Origin: Sphingobacteriales bacterium
Lineage (GTDB): Bacteria > Bacteroidota > Bacteroidia > Chitinophagales > UBA2359
Assembly (NCBI GenBank): GCA_016711285.1
Contig: JADJTG010000002.1
Coordinates: forward strand, 62,001 to 126,000
DNA length: 64,000 bases
Direction of reading: 5' to 3'
Each line of letters begins with the position of its first letter. Position 1 is the stretch's first letter. Below the pieces are notes generated by a model. That model did no database searches. It saw nothing but the letters and a program-made list of their open reading frames with translations, and was not told the DNA's origin. The position numbers were made by a program, and so were the translations under genes. Below are positions 26,392 through 36,559 of this stretch, piece after piece.

Positions 26392-29300
26392 TTACTTCAT
26401 CAACACTATTTTACCGCTCCACCAATCCGTTCCATTAGCACACTCATATACATACATACCCGCAGGCAAATGAGCTATATTGCAAATATAGCGTGTTCCG
26501 TTAATAGAAGCCTGATATACAATATTTCCCTGTATGTTTTTAATACTTAGTTGCCATATAGTAGTATTTTTGGTTGGAGGCAACTCAAAGGTATAAATAC
26601 CTATACTCGGATTGGGATATACACTAAGGGTTTTATCGGATTTTGTATCATTGAGTTTGGTGCTACTTGTAGTTTTGGCTGCCGCCTCGCAAGGCTCAAT
26701 AGTTGCCAAAGCATAGCTACCTTGGGTCGCTATAAAGCCGGGTAGCAATTCTATAAATGTTCCTGCTCGGTACTCGGCACTCGCACCCGCTGCCACGCTG
26801 TCGGCACTCCGAATATGGTGCGTGGCGTGGTAGTGCAGGCTGTCGCCGCTCAGGTAGCTGCGGCGCAGGTCGTAAAATCGTGCGCAAGCGGGGTACGCAT
26901 CGCAGGCATCGGGGATAAAGTCGCCGTCTGCATCTTGCAGGTCGTCGCCACTACTGCATACATCAAAGGCATCGCAAATACCGTCTGCATCGCTGTCGGG
27001 GTCGGCGGCTTGGCAGCCGGAGGGCAAATAAGCCAAACTATCCTCGGCGGGCGGCTCTGCCATCTCATAATGCGCCTGACGGAAAGTTTCCAAGAGGCTT
27101 TTGGCTTTGGCTGCTATAAAGGTAGGGGTGTCGGCGATGTATTCAAAGGTAGTTTGCTGCGCCGTACTCATTTCGGCAGGTGTTTTGCCGATTTCTGCTA
27201 TATCCAATAGCGTGTGGTAGTAGCTGCGAAAATAGTAGTCGTCTAAGGCTTCGCTATGCGGGGCTGCTGCCGCCGAACCCGCCGGCAAGGTATTGAGGGT
27301 GCTGCGGGCGGTGTTGTATTCGCCTTTTTTGAGGTAATGCGATACCAAAAGGCGGCTGCTCAGGCGGTCGGGCACACAAGCCACCAGCGTGTGCAGCCCT
27401 TGCCACTGTTGGTGGCGGCGCAGATAAAACAATTTGTTGCGCAGCCCCCTCTACTTGCTCTTGCAGGGTGGGCAGGTTACAGATTTGCGCTTCGCTCAAT
27501 AGCGGCAACCTGCCGCAACGGTCTTGCGGGTTCAAATTTGGTTCACAAGGTGCTACAGTTACCGAGCCGACCCACTCATTGGGGTAGGTGACAATAGGGG
27601 GTATATTGTTGGGCAGGTTCTCGTCGTCGCGATACCAATAAGTAAAGGCGGCATTGGTATTGCTGTTGATGTCGGAAAAACTGACACCGCAGGTGAGGGT
27701 ATTGCCCAATACATTGCTATGGCAGCCGAATACATTGAGCGGTACGAAGTTGTCATCAACTAATCCGGCACAATCACCCTGTATTTTCAGGGTGCCTGTG
27801 GCGCGTATGCCGCCGCCGTAGCCTTGTATATTATTGCACCAGATGTCCATATTGCTGTTGTCGCCGTAGGTGCGTATGGCGGCAGAAGTGCTGTTGCTAA
27901 ATTCATTGTTGCGCACTTGGTTCAGGTGGGCTGCGCCATTTACACAATACAAGCCCTGCGTCTGACGATTGATGCGGTTGGTGTTTTCTACCTGTATATC
28001 TGTTCCCACGAGCGTAATACCCAAATCGCCGCCGATATTGCCGTTATCGTCGATGGTATTGCCAAAAATACCGCCATTTTGCCCTTGCAGATAGATGCTG
28101 CGGGTGCAACGGTTGAAGGTATTGTTTTCTATCACTGCCCCCTCGTTGTTTTCAAATGCTACCCCCTGAAAAGCGCGGTCGTAAATACCTCTTTGGCAAT
28201 CATTAAAGAAACTGTTCTCAACATGTAAAAACCGATTGGCGTAAGAATCCACTGCTATACGCAAATTATTAAAAGTATTTTGCCCGCCAATATCTAATGT
28301 AGCCACCGTAAGCCCCTGTATGCCTATGCCCCAAGAAGCAGCATAGTTAAAGGGATATTTGAATAGTCCGGTGTGTGAAAAACTAGATTGATAAATTTCG
28401 GAAACATCAGTAGGCAACCATATATTTCCCACCGCCTGAATACCCTTGTAGCAATTGATAAAAACGGCTCTGCTCATTAAAGCTATGCTGCCGCCCAAAT
28501 TAAATTGCCCGCCGCCGTTGTTATTGCCCAAAGGGTCGGGATTATTGATGCTACTCAAAGGGAGGGTAGCGTCTAATTGTGCCCAATCATACACGGGTGT
28601 TCCCTGCAAAGCTACCCCAATGAGGGCATCGCGGATAGTAGCCACTTGTATAAAAATACTGCCGAAAGGTGCGGCACCGTTGTTGCCCTCTACCCGTATT
28701 CCCTGCCACATACAATCGCCTGCACTTTGTAGCACTGAGCCGCCGTTGATAATCAGGTTGCCGCCCGCCTGCACCACGATGCGCCCCAAAGGTCCGAAGT
28801 TCAGTGTTTGCCCGCTAATGGTGAGGGTGCAGCCGTTGGGTACGATAATATCGGCGTTGATGAGGCTTTCGTCTCCGGTGGCGGTGTTCCAGTTATAGGC
28901 AGTGCCATTGAGGGTTTTGGGAGTGGTGAGTTGGTAAGTGATACCCACATCACAAAAAGCGGCGGTGCAACCCGCATCTACCGCAAAGGTAAGCGTAAAA
29001 CTGTTGGGGGTGCAGCCGTTTTCTTCCAAAGTATATACATATTGGTTGGCGTAGGTGGCGGATACGGCGGGGTTGATGTTGAGGTTGGTTAAAGGTGCGC
29101 CGTTCAAAGTCCAGTTACCGTTTTCGGGCAGGTTGTTGTCTTTTATAAATTGTGCCAAATTGAAAAGTGCATCGGTGGGGCAGATGCTCACTTGCATATC
29201 AGGCAGGGGAGGCGTACAGGACAACAATTCGTGTATGCCTATTTCGGGCATCGTCTCTTGCGCTACTTCCGTGCCAAAAAAGTCCGTTAAATTCAAGGGC

Positions 29301-31273
29301 GTATCGGTGCCGTTGTTTCTCAAAAGCGAGGTGCTTTCTATTTGATAAAAATTTTGTAAATGGTCGCGTAGCGTATTTTCAAAATTCCCCAAATTCTGCA
29401 CGCCCGCTCCGTCATAAGCCGTACCCGCATTTCCGGCATCTAATAATTGCGGGTCGGCAAGCGTAAAAGTAGGGGTATTGTTCATTGTTGAGGTTTCAAA
29501 ATTATTCGCATTTCCGGCATTATACTGCCCTTGCAGGTCTTCAAAGGAAATGGACGGCGCAAAGCAACCCTCATCTGCAAAAAATAAAGGGGCTTCACCG
29601 CCACGCCAGTAATTATTGTGTTCAAATACCATATCGGTAGCAGTACAAGTCAAATAACCCAATCGTTCATTTTCGGTGGTGCTAGCAAAAATATTATTTT
29701 CAAGACTTACTTCATAAAAACTGCTGCCCGCTATCCAAAAAACAGGATAGTCGTGCTCTGTTCCTCTGTGTGCTCTATAAAAAACATTGTTGTAGATTTG
29801 TGTATTGTTCACCGAAATATCTAAGTCCCCACTCTCGCAAGGAATTACTCCCGCTGTCCACATATACAAACTCGCCGATTCCAACAAAGCCCCGTTAATG
29901 GGCCACAAGGGGTCGGTTTGTGGGACATTAATAACGGCAGGTAATAAACCATTCTCTCCACCCGGCACATAAGCATATTGCGCATCATTTTGACTTACAT
30001 TGTAGCGAATGACATTGCCATTATGGTTGATATTCGGCATACCCGCAGCCAGCATACCGCAATCATAACCCTGCGCAATCAGTATGCCCGGACCTATATT
30101 ATCGTGCGAATAATTGTATTGAAGTGTGGAGTTCGTGACACTGTAATCAAAATCAAAGCCGCCGCCGTCTCGTGTCATAGATTTATTGTTATACGACTCG
30201 CAATGTTGTATGGTAATGCCGTCCGAAAAACAAGTCCAGATGCCCACCGGACCCGAAGGACCATTGTTATTGTCGCCGTTGTCACAGGATACGCAACGCT
30301 GTATAGTGCCGCTTTGTGTGCCGAGTACCTTTAATACCACTCCCGAATGGCTGTATTTTTCAGCATCAGGGTCAGGTGAGGTATTAAATACGCCGTTCGC
30401 ATCGTAGGTTAAGCAGCGTTCTATCATTACATTGCTGTTCGGATAAGTAAGATTTTCATTATATGCCCGCATATTGCCCTCTATACTAATGCCATAGTGG
30501 GGGTTGTTGTGTATCTCGCAATCAGCAATATAGATATTATCATAACCAAAGGTTGCTTCGGTTGGAAAACTGTTATAACTTGATACCAAAATCCCTGTTT
30601 CGTCAAAACTGTGAATTTCGCTATCTTCTACACTACAATTCTGCAAATCGGCAGCTATGTAGTTGCCAAAAAAATACACACCATAGCGCACCTCCGCATT
30701 GTCGGCAGGCTGTAGGTCTAAGTTCTGTATATGTACGCCCCCTACTCCTTCCACTAAAATGGCAGCAGAAATATTATAATTAGTAGAAGGAAACGCCAGA
30801 ATTTGGGCGGTAGTGCCGCCGCCATAAGGAAGTATTTCTACATTGGCATCTTGAGGCGTAGCATTGCCTATATTTGCATCATTTGCATTGGCTGCATTCA
30901 GACAAGGGTGTAAATTACGAATATGAATTTGCCCTGTGTGTGGGTTTGCTGTATTTAAAAACAAGCGGATAGGCGTAGTATTGTTATAAGTGGTGGTAGC
31001 GAGGTTGTCGCAGTTGGTAGAAGAAAATTTACTAAGAATAAGGTCATTAATACGCTGGGAGGCTTCTGCTAGGCTTTGAATAGGCGAAACAAGCGTACCC
31101 ACATTAGCATCATTGCCTAACGCAGCATCTACATATATATCCTGCCCGTGCAGCCTGCCCTTGTTACAAAAGATTACGAATAGAAGCATCGCCGCATATT
31201 TTAAAAGATGAAACGATGAGGGGGGGTACATCATGTGCGTAACACTACGCGCGAGGGAATTTTTTTGTTTCAT
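26392..31273 (-). pseudogene. Giant secreted right-handed beta-helix protein with T9SS type A end, frameshifted
   Basis: Two overlapping frames form one protein of about 1,620 residues. The N-terminal part (to the frameshift near 27447) has a signal-like segment (MLLFVIFCNKGRLHGQ), a parallel beta-helix region (IYVDAALGNDANVGT, PHYGISIEGN, GNVIRYNVSQND), Cys-containing Ig-like inserts and a second beta-helix (GIYDRAFQGVAFENNEGAVIE). The second part adds a helical region, thrombospondin type 3 calcium motifs (DSDADGICDAFDVC, DADGDFIPDACD) and a type A sorting domain (VYPNPSIGIYTFEL to GKIVLMK). Removing one base of the C5 run at 27445-27449 joins the frames as VEGLRNKLFYLRRHQQ. Beta-helix folds are common in polysaccharide lyases and adhesins; no catalytic residues were identified. 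Confidence 0.85.
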
Positions 31274-31443
31274 GGGTTAAAAACATTTTTTAGTGATAAA
31301 TGATAAAAAACAGGGAGACAAGTAAGTTTTTTTCAGTGATAAAAAGACAAAACCGCACTCCCTAACGGCAAATATAACGCTTTAATAAAAAGCGTGCAAG
31401 TTTTTTTTAGGAAAAAACAGAAAATAAAACACGCAATAAAATA

Positions 31444-31478
31444 AAAGTTGCCGATACCTCTGGTAGGTATCGGCAACT
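31444..31478 (-). terminator. Rho-independent terminator for the 169-aa gene
   Basis: A perfect 13-bp stem (GTTGCCGATACCT at 31447-31459 with its complement at 31465-31477) and a five-base loop is followed on the minus strand by TTTTATTTTATT. It lies 30 bases after the stop of the 31508-32017 gene. Confidence 0.9.
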
Positions 31479-31507
31479 CGTCAGTTGGCATCTTTCGTGC
31501 TTTTCGC

Positions 31508-32017
31508 CTATACTTCCGGCTCGGCGGGCGGTGCTACAGGCGGCGGTGCGGGGGCATCGGTCACATAACGGCGGTTGTAGTCGTCAATACTTTCCAAGGC
31601 GCGGTCTAAACTCGCATTCAGGTCGCGGGCGTTCTGCAAAGAGCGGTGCGCCAAATCGGTGTGGCTCATCAACTCCACCCCCAAAGCCAGCACGGTGTCA
31701 TCTATGAGTTCTGCCGTTTCTTCCGCCAGCACTTTGAGGCGTTTCCATTCGTCGTACAGCTCCAAGAGGGCGGTGTAGTCGGTGAGTGCAAAACTGCGCG
31801 GCAACTCGCTTTCGTATTCGTGGCTGATGCGCCAGAGTTCGCGCACATAACCTTCGCGCCCTTCGGCAACGGTGCGTTTGCCTTTGCGTTCTTCATCGCT
31901 CAGGCTTACGGCAAAACGGCTCAGGTGATTTTTGCAGTCGCGCAGGGCGGCAACGGCATTTTCCATCTCGGCGGCACTCAGGCGGCGCGAGAGGTCTAAA
32001 AATCGTTTGATACTCAT
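31508..32017 (-). CDS. Small all-helical protein, unknown function
   Basis: A 169-aa, highly charged, probably all-alpha protein (MSIKRFLDLSRRLSAAEMENAV; KRLKVLAEETAELIDDTVLAL; NARDLNASLDRALESIDDYN) with a Pro/Ala/Glu tail (APAPPPVAPPAEPEV). No signal peptide or membrane segment is seen. I do not recognise the family. A strong terminator follows it, supporting a real transcription unit. The 43-bp tandem array begins about 120 bases upstream of its start. Base composition is more GC-rich than the surrounding intergenic DNA. Confidence 0.7.
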   Translation of the reverse strand: MSIKRFLDLSRRLSAAEMENAVAALRDCKNHLSRFAVSLSDEERKGKRTVAEGREGYVRELWRISHEYESELPRSFALTDYTALLELYDEWKRLKVLAEETAELIDDTVLALGVELMSHTDLAHRSLQNARDLNASLDRALESIDDYNRRYVTDAPAPPPVAPPAEPEV

Positions 32018-32096
32018 CGTGGAAAAAAATGTTTTTTATGAGTGATTGGCAAAATCGCCGTTTTTATAACGTAGGTCATCAAGAAATATTTTATCC

Positions 32097-32128
32097 AACT
32101 TTGACAAAGTTCGAACTTTGACAAAGTT
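32097..32128. repeat. 32-bp palindromic repeat, left border of the tandem array
   Basis: Two AACTTTGACAAAGTT units joined by CG. It is a copy, with one base changed, of the perfect palindrome at 32910-32941; together they bracket the 43-bp array as direct repeats. Confidence 0.8.
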
Positions 32129-32134
32129 ATCAGC

Positions 32135-32848
32135 GAGGGTAGCACTTTCTTAGGTGCAGTGCGATACCTATCCCGCCGAGGGTAGCAATTCTTTAGGTGA
32201 ACCACGATACCTATCCCGCCGAGGGTAGCAATTTATTAGGTGAACCACGATACCTATCCCGCCGAGGGTAGCAATTTATTAGGTGCAGCACGATACCTAT
32301 CCCGCCGAGGGTAGCAATTTATTAGGTGAACCACGATACCTATCCTGCTGAGGGTAGCAATTCTTTAGGTGCAGCACGATACCTATCCTGCCGAGGGTAG
32401 CAATTTATTAGGTGAACCACGATACCTATCCCGCCGAGGGTAGCAATTCTTTAGGTGCAGCACGATACCTATCCCGCCGAGGGTAGCAATTCTTTAGGTG
32501 TAGCACGATGTATATCCCGCCGAGGGTAGCAATTTATTAGGTGAACCACGATACCTATCCTGCCGAGGGTAGTAATTTATTAGGTGAACCACGATACCTA
32601 TCCTGCCGAGGGTAGCAGTTCTTTAGGTGAACCACGATATATATCCCGCCGAGGGTAGCAATTCTTTAGGTGCAGCACGATGTATATCCTGCTGAGGGTA
32701 GCAATTCTTTAGGTGCAGCACGATGTATATCCTGCTGAGGGTAGCAATTCTTTAGGTGCAGCACGATGTATATCCTGCTGAGGGTAGCAATTCTTTAGGT
32801 GCAGCACGATGTATATCCTGCTGAGGGTAGCAATTCTTTAGGTGCAGC
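32135..32848. repeat. 43-bp tandem repeat array, 16 full copies plus a partial 17th
   Basis: Units start at 32135 and then every 43 bases to 32823; each begins GAGGGTAGCA and ends near TATCCCGCC or TATCCTGCT. Units differ at a few fixed positions with two or three alternatives each (TCTT/TATT, GCAGCA/GAACCA, TACC/TGTA, CCCGCC/CCTGCT). Copies 13 to 16 are identical, suggesting recent growth at the right end. There are no unique spacers, so it is not a CRISPR array. 43 is not a multiple of three and no frame crosses it as a sensible protein. Function unknown. Confidence 0.95.
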
Positions 32849-32855
32849 CATTTTA

Positions 32856-32897
32856 CCTCTCTCAATCCTTCCATTTCACAGGAGGGAGGTTTTTTTA
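32856..32897 (+). terminator. Possible terminator at the right end of the array
   Basis: CCTCTCTC can pair with GAGGGAGG (one G-U pair) around a 17-base loop, followed by seven T. No plus-strand gene precedes it, so it could end a transcript of the repeat array. Confidence 0.4.
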
Positions 32898-32909
32898 TCT
32901 CAACTTCTC

Positions 32910-32941
32910 AACTTTGTCAAAGTTCGAACTTTGACAAAGTT
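32910..32941. repeat. 32-bp perfect palindrome, right border of the tandem array
   Basis: A perfect self-complementary sequence with core CAAAGTTCGAACTTTG. It is a near-identical copy of the sequence at 32097-32128. The remaining 236 bases to the next gene are AT-rich with nothing recognised. Confidence 0.85.
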
Positions 32942-33177
32942 ACCCTCGCAGCCGATAACGACCCCGATGCACTCTAAAAATCCTAAAAATCATTGAATCC
33001 TGAAAATCAAGGTTCAGACATTTAGATACTGTTTTAGATTCTTTTTTAAAACCTGTTCCAAAAATTTTAATAGGTTCAATAGAAAGAAAAATTAGCGAAG
33101 CTCTCAAAAATGTAATATTTTTACGCGGTGTTGTGCATCAAACGTTTTTATCTTTATCATTCATTATTCAATATTTT

Positions 33178-34509
33178 ATGGCATCAATTCTACAACAAGT
33201 GGCATTCGTAGCACTCGGCGGCGGCGCAGCATATATGGCATCGCGGCGGTTTGGCGATGTAATACGCAACATACGGCGCGGTAAAGAAACACATATAGAC
33301 GTAGGCACTACGGGTGAGCGTTGGAATAATGTGTTGTTGGTGGCATTGGGACAGAAAAAAATGTTTAAAAACTGGATTCCTGCCGTGTTTCACCTGTTTA
33401 TTTATGTCGCTTTTCTGTTTACACAAATAGAAATGATTGAAATTGTAGCAGATGGCTTGCTCGGCAAACACCGCATTTTCGCAAAGCCTTTGGGCGGGCT
33501 TTATACTGCTGTTATCAGTAGCATCGAAATATTGTCGGTCTTGGCGTTGGTAGCAACTTTTGTATTTTTGGCGCGGCGCAATCTGCTCAAAGTGCCGCGC
33601 TTTTGGAAAGCCGAAATGAAGGGTTTTCCGCAGTTGGACGGTAATATTATTTTGTTGCTCGAAATACTCCTCATTACGTTTATATTTATGATGAACGGAG
33701 CTGATACTGTATTACAACAACTCGACCCTGCCCACTACCCTTCTACGGGCAATCTGGCAATCAGTTCGTGGTTGGGACCTGCTTTGTTCGGTGGTTTGGG
33801 CGAAAATACACTGCATTTTATAGAACGCTTGGGTTGGTGGGGACACCTGACGGTGGTGCTTGCTTTTTTAACATATCTGCCGTTTTCCAAACATTTACAT
33901 ATTATCCTCGCTTTTTTCAATACTTACTTTGCCCCTTTGCAGCCCAAAGGTAAGATGAATAATATGCCGGCGGTGGCGCAAGAAGTAGCCTTGATGCTGA
34001 ACCCTTCGGCAGCAGCACCGCCTCCTTCCGATGCCGCCCCGCGCTTCGGAGCCAAAGATGTAGAAGATTTGACCCGCCAACAACTGTTGTCGGCATATAC
34101 GTGTACCGAGTGCGGACGCTGCACCGCCGAGTGTCCTGCCAACCAAACGGGTAAAAAATTGTCGCCGCGAAAAATAATGATGGACGTGCGCGACCGCTTA
34201 GAAGAAAAGACAGCGTTGGAAAAACAACACGGTGCGGGCTACGATGACGGCAAAAGCCTCCACGACCGCATCTCGCGCGAAGAAATCAACGCCTGTACCA
34301 CTTGCAATGCCTGTGTGGAGGCGTGTCCGGTACTGATTAATCCTTTATCTATTATTTTGGAGTTGCGCCGCTATAAAATTATGGAGCAAAGCGACTCGCC
34401 CGCCGAGTGGAATTTGATGTTTACCAATACCGAAAACAACGGTGCTGTATGGCAGTTTGCACCGCAAGACCGTACCAAATGGCGCGATGAAATGTTGGCG
34501 GAGGGGTAA
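33178..34509 (+). CDS. Membrane-bound 4Fe-4S oxidoreductase (HdrC/NarI-like)
   Basis: About 443 residues. The N-terminal 240 residues contain five or six membrane helices and resemble the cytochrome b-type nitrate reductase gamma region. The C-terminal part has two 4Fe-4S cluster motifs, CTECGRCTAECPA and CTTCNACVEACPV. This layout is common in Bacteroidota respiratory proteins that pass electrons between a quinone pool and a partner Fe-S (CCG-domain) protein. The usual partner gene, encoding a second Fe-S protein, does not follow; a terminator and an opposite-strand permease gene do. ATG at 33178 (MASILQQVAFVA) is preferred over TTG at 33133. Confidence 0.85.
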   Translation: MASILQQVAFVALGGGAAYMASRRFGDVIRNIRRGKETHIDVGTTGERWNNVLLVALGQKKMFKNWIPAVFHLFIYVAFLFTQIEMIEIVADGLLGKHRIFAKPLGGLYTAVISSIEILSVLALVATFVFLARRNLLKVPRFWKAEMKGFPQLDGNIILLLEILLITFIFMMNGADTVLQQLDPAHYPSTGNLAISSWLGPALFGGLGENTLHFIERLGWWGHLTVVLAFLTYLPFSKHLHIILAFFNTYFAPLQPKGKMNNMPAVAQEVALMLNPSAAAPPPSDAAPRFGAKDVEDLTRQQLLSAYTCTECGRCTAECPANQTGKKLSPRKIMMDVRDRLEEKTALEKQHGAGYDDGKSLHDRISREEINACTTCNACVEACPVLINPLSIILELRRYKIMEQSDSPAEWNLMFTNTENNGAVWQFAPQDRTKWRDEMLAEG

Positions 34510-34532
34510 AAGTTCTTTTTCAGAAGCATATT

Positions 34533-34577
34533 AAAAAAACACTATAAGGCTGCAAAAGTCTTATGGTGTTTTTTTTT
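34533..34577. terminator. Bidirectional rho-independent terminator
   Basis: AACACTATAAG pairs with CTTATGGTGTT (with one mismatch or wobble), with A and T runs on the two sides. It lies between the convergent Fe-S and SLC13 genes. Confidence 0.8.
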
Positions 34578-36342
34578 ATAATCCCCAGTAATAAGGAACA
34601 AGAATCATCAATATTATCCAAAGGATAAAAGTAAGCAAACCTCCTACTTTTAAAAAATCTATAATGCGATATTTCCCCGGACTGAAAATGATGATACAAG
34701 CCGGCTCAAAAGGCGTAATCATAGATACCGATGCCGCCAAAATAATACCAATAGCAAAGGTGCGTTCATTAGCACCCAAAGTATGCGCCACCTGAATGGC
34801 TACGGGCAGCACCACCAAAGCAGCGGCGGCATTTGACATCGGTTGCGTGAGCAGCATCGTGAGCAACATAAATCCGCCCAATATTGTCAGCGTACCAAAA
34901 GGAGCTAATATTTTCATTATTCCATCTGCCAAAAAGCTGTCTGCACCGGTATTGCTCATAGCTGCGCCAAAAGCACTCATTGAGCCTATCAGCACCAACA
35001 AACCCCAGTCTATATATTGATAGATTTTTTTTATATCAATGGCTTTGATGGCGAGTATGCCCAAAGTAGCCATCAAAAAAGAACCACTCAAAGGTAGCAG
35101 TTCCAAAGAGCCGCATACAATGGCTATTCCGAAAAACAACAAACTCAGCCAGCCTTTGCGCAAAGTAGGAAAATTGGCAGTTTGAATTTCTTCCAGAACA
35201 ATAAATTCCACATTGCTGCGCAGGCGTTCTATGCTGTCTTTTTGCCCTTGCAACAACAATACATCGCCGGCACGGATAGGCATGTGTGCAATTTTTTCTA
35301 TTACGTTTTCGTTGCGGTGGTGCATTGCCAAAGCGGTGAGTCCGTAGCGATTGCGCAAATTAATACTCTTAATAGTGCTACCCACCAAGGGCGACTGCGG
35401 CGTAACCACCACCTCCGCCAACGATAAATTGTCGCCCATCAAATCGCTGTCGTTGATGATTTTTCCCAAAATATCAATGCCTTGTTGCTGACGAATGCGC
35501 ATCAATTCGTCTCTATTGCACTCTACTAACAATACGTCATCTTTTTGCAAAGTAAATACTGCCTCCGGAAAAATAGCTTCTTTGTTGCGAATGACTTTTA
35601 AGATATTAAAATTAAAATTACCCAATTGTTTGGCGGTATCTTGTAAGCGTTTGCCGATGAGGGGCGAGTTAGGCAGTACTACTATTTCGCTCAGGTAAGA
35701 GCGGATATTGTATTCATCTGCGACGCTTTTGTCGGCGTGGGCAGGCAACAAACGATAGCCGATAGTGCTCATAAACAGTACGCCTACCAACATGAGTATA
35801 ATGCCTACGGGCAAAAACTCAAACATAGCAACGGGAGACAGCCCGCTGCGCGCCATCAGTTCGCTGCCCGCAATATTGGTAGAAGTGCCGATAAGGGTGC
35901 AAGTGCCGCCGAGCAAAGAGGCGAAAGCCATCGGCATCAGGAGTTTGGAACTACTGATCTTGAGCTGGCGGCACACGCTCACCGTAGGAGCCAAAAAAAT
36001 AGCGGCTACGGTGGTATTGTTCATAAACGCCGACACCGCACCCGCCAACAGCATTAAACTTATCAATAGCATTTGCGGCGGCATTTTACCCAAAAAAGTA
36101 ATCCGCTGTGCTATCCAGTCCATAACTCCATTGTGTTGTAATGCGGTGCTGATGATAAAAATACACGCCAGCATCACTACAAAATCACTTCCGAAGGCAG
36201 CAAACGCTTCTTTAGGCGTTAGAATATGAAACATCAGGAGCACGGTCAATAAACCTATTGCCACTACATCTGGCGGTATGCGCTCCCACGAAAACAACAA
36301 CACCGCCGCAAGCAATAAAAAAATAACCAACGCAATGCCCAT
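34576..36342 (-). CDS. SLC13/DASS-family permease with two TrkA-C (RCK_C) domains
   Basis: A 588-aa membrane protein. N-terminal helices carry the ArsB/NhaD-like start (IPPDVVAIGLLTVLLMF, AFAAFGSDFVVMLACIFII), NNTTVAAIFLAPTV and GTCTLIGTSTNIAGSE, matching the sodium/anion symporter signatures. Two cytosolic TrkA-C regulatory domains lie between about residues 205 and 375 (EIVVLPNSPLIGKRLQDT; EVVVTPQSPLVGSTIKSI). The second half of the transporter follows (GSMSAFGAAMSNTGADSF, MLLTQPMSNAAAALVVLP). Relatives move sulfate, dicarboxylates or similar anions with sodium; the substrate cannot be fixed here. Confidence 0.9.
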   Translation of the reverse strand: MGIALVIFLLLAAVLLFSWERIPPDVVAIGLLTVLLMFHILTPKEAFAAFGSDFVVMLACIFIISTALQHNGVMDWIAQRITFLGKMPPQMLLISLMLLAGAVSAFMNNTTVAAIFLAPTVSVCRQLKISSSKLLMPMAFASLLGGTCTLIGTSTNIAGSELMARSGLSPVAMFEFLPVGIILMLVGVLFMSTIGYRLLPAHADKSVADEYNIRSYLSEIVVLPNSPLIGKRLQDTAKQLGNFNFNILKVIRNKEAIFPEAVFTLQKDDVLLVECNRDELMRIRQQQGIDILGKIINDSDLMGDNLSLAEVVVTPQSPLVGSTIKSINLRNRYGLTALAMHHRNENVIEKIAHMPIRAGDVLLLQGQKDSIERLRSNVEFIVLEEIQTANFPTLRKGWLSLLFFGIAIVCGSLELLPLSGSFLMATLGILAIKAIDIKKIYQYIDWGLLVLIGSMSAFGAAMSNTGADSFLADGIMKILAPFGTLTILGGFMLLTMLLTQPMSNAAAALVVLPVAIQVAHTLGANERTFAIGIILAASVSMITPFEPACIIIFSPGKYRIIDFLKVGGLLTFILWIILMILVPYYWGL

Positions 36343-36559
36343 ATTAGAAAAGATATTTTTAAAAGAAAAAATTGTCGTATTCCTCGCTTTTACCTACGCC
36401 CACGCCCAAAAATACTAAAAAAAAGCGAATATTTTTGATTAGCTCAAAAAGTATGAGGATATTTTTGCCGTGAATGGCATCATTGAGAAAAAAACAATAT
36501 TTGGCAGATATACACACCTTTTATACAACAATAAGATAAAGTTGCCTAAAAATCAGCCT

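Noticed and set aside
32014..32205. Small minus-strand frame over the first repeats (KNCYPRRDRYR-type translation)
   Set aside because: It is only a reading of the tandem repeat and the flanking palindrome, in a frame lost after each 43-base unit; not a gene.
32135..32848. CRISPR array
   Set aside because: The 43-base units are directly adjacent with no unique spacers, and no cas gene is nearby.
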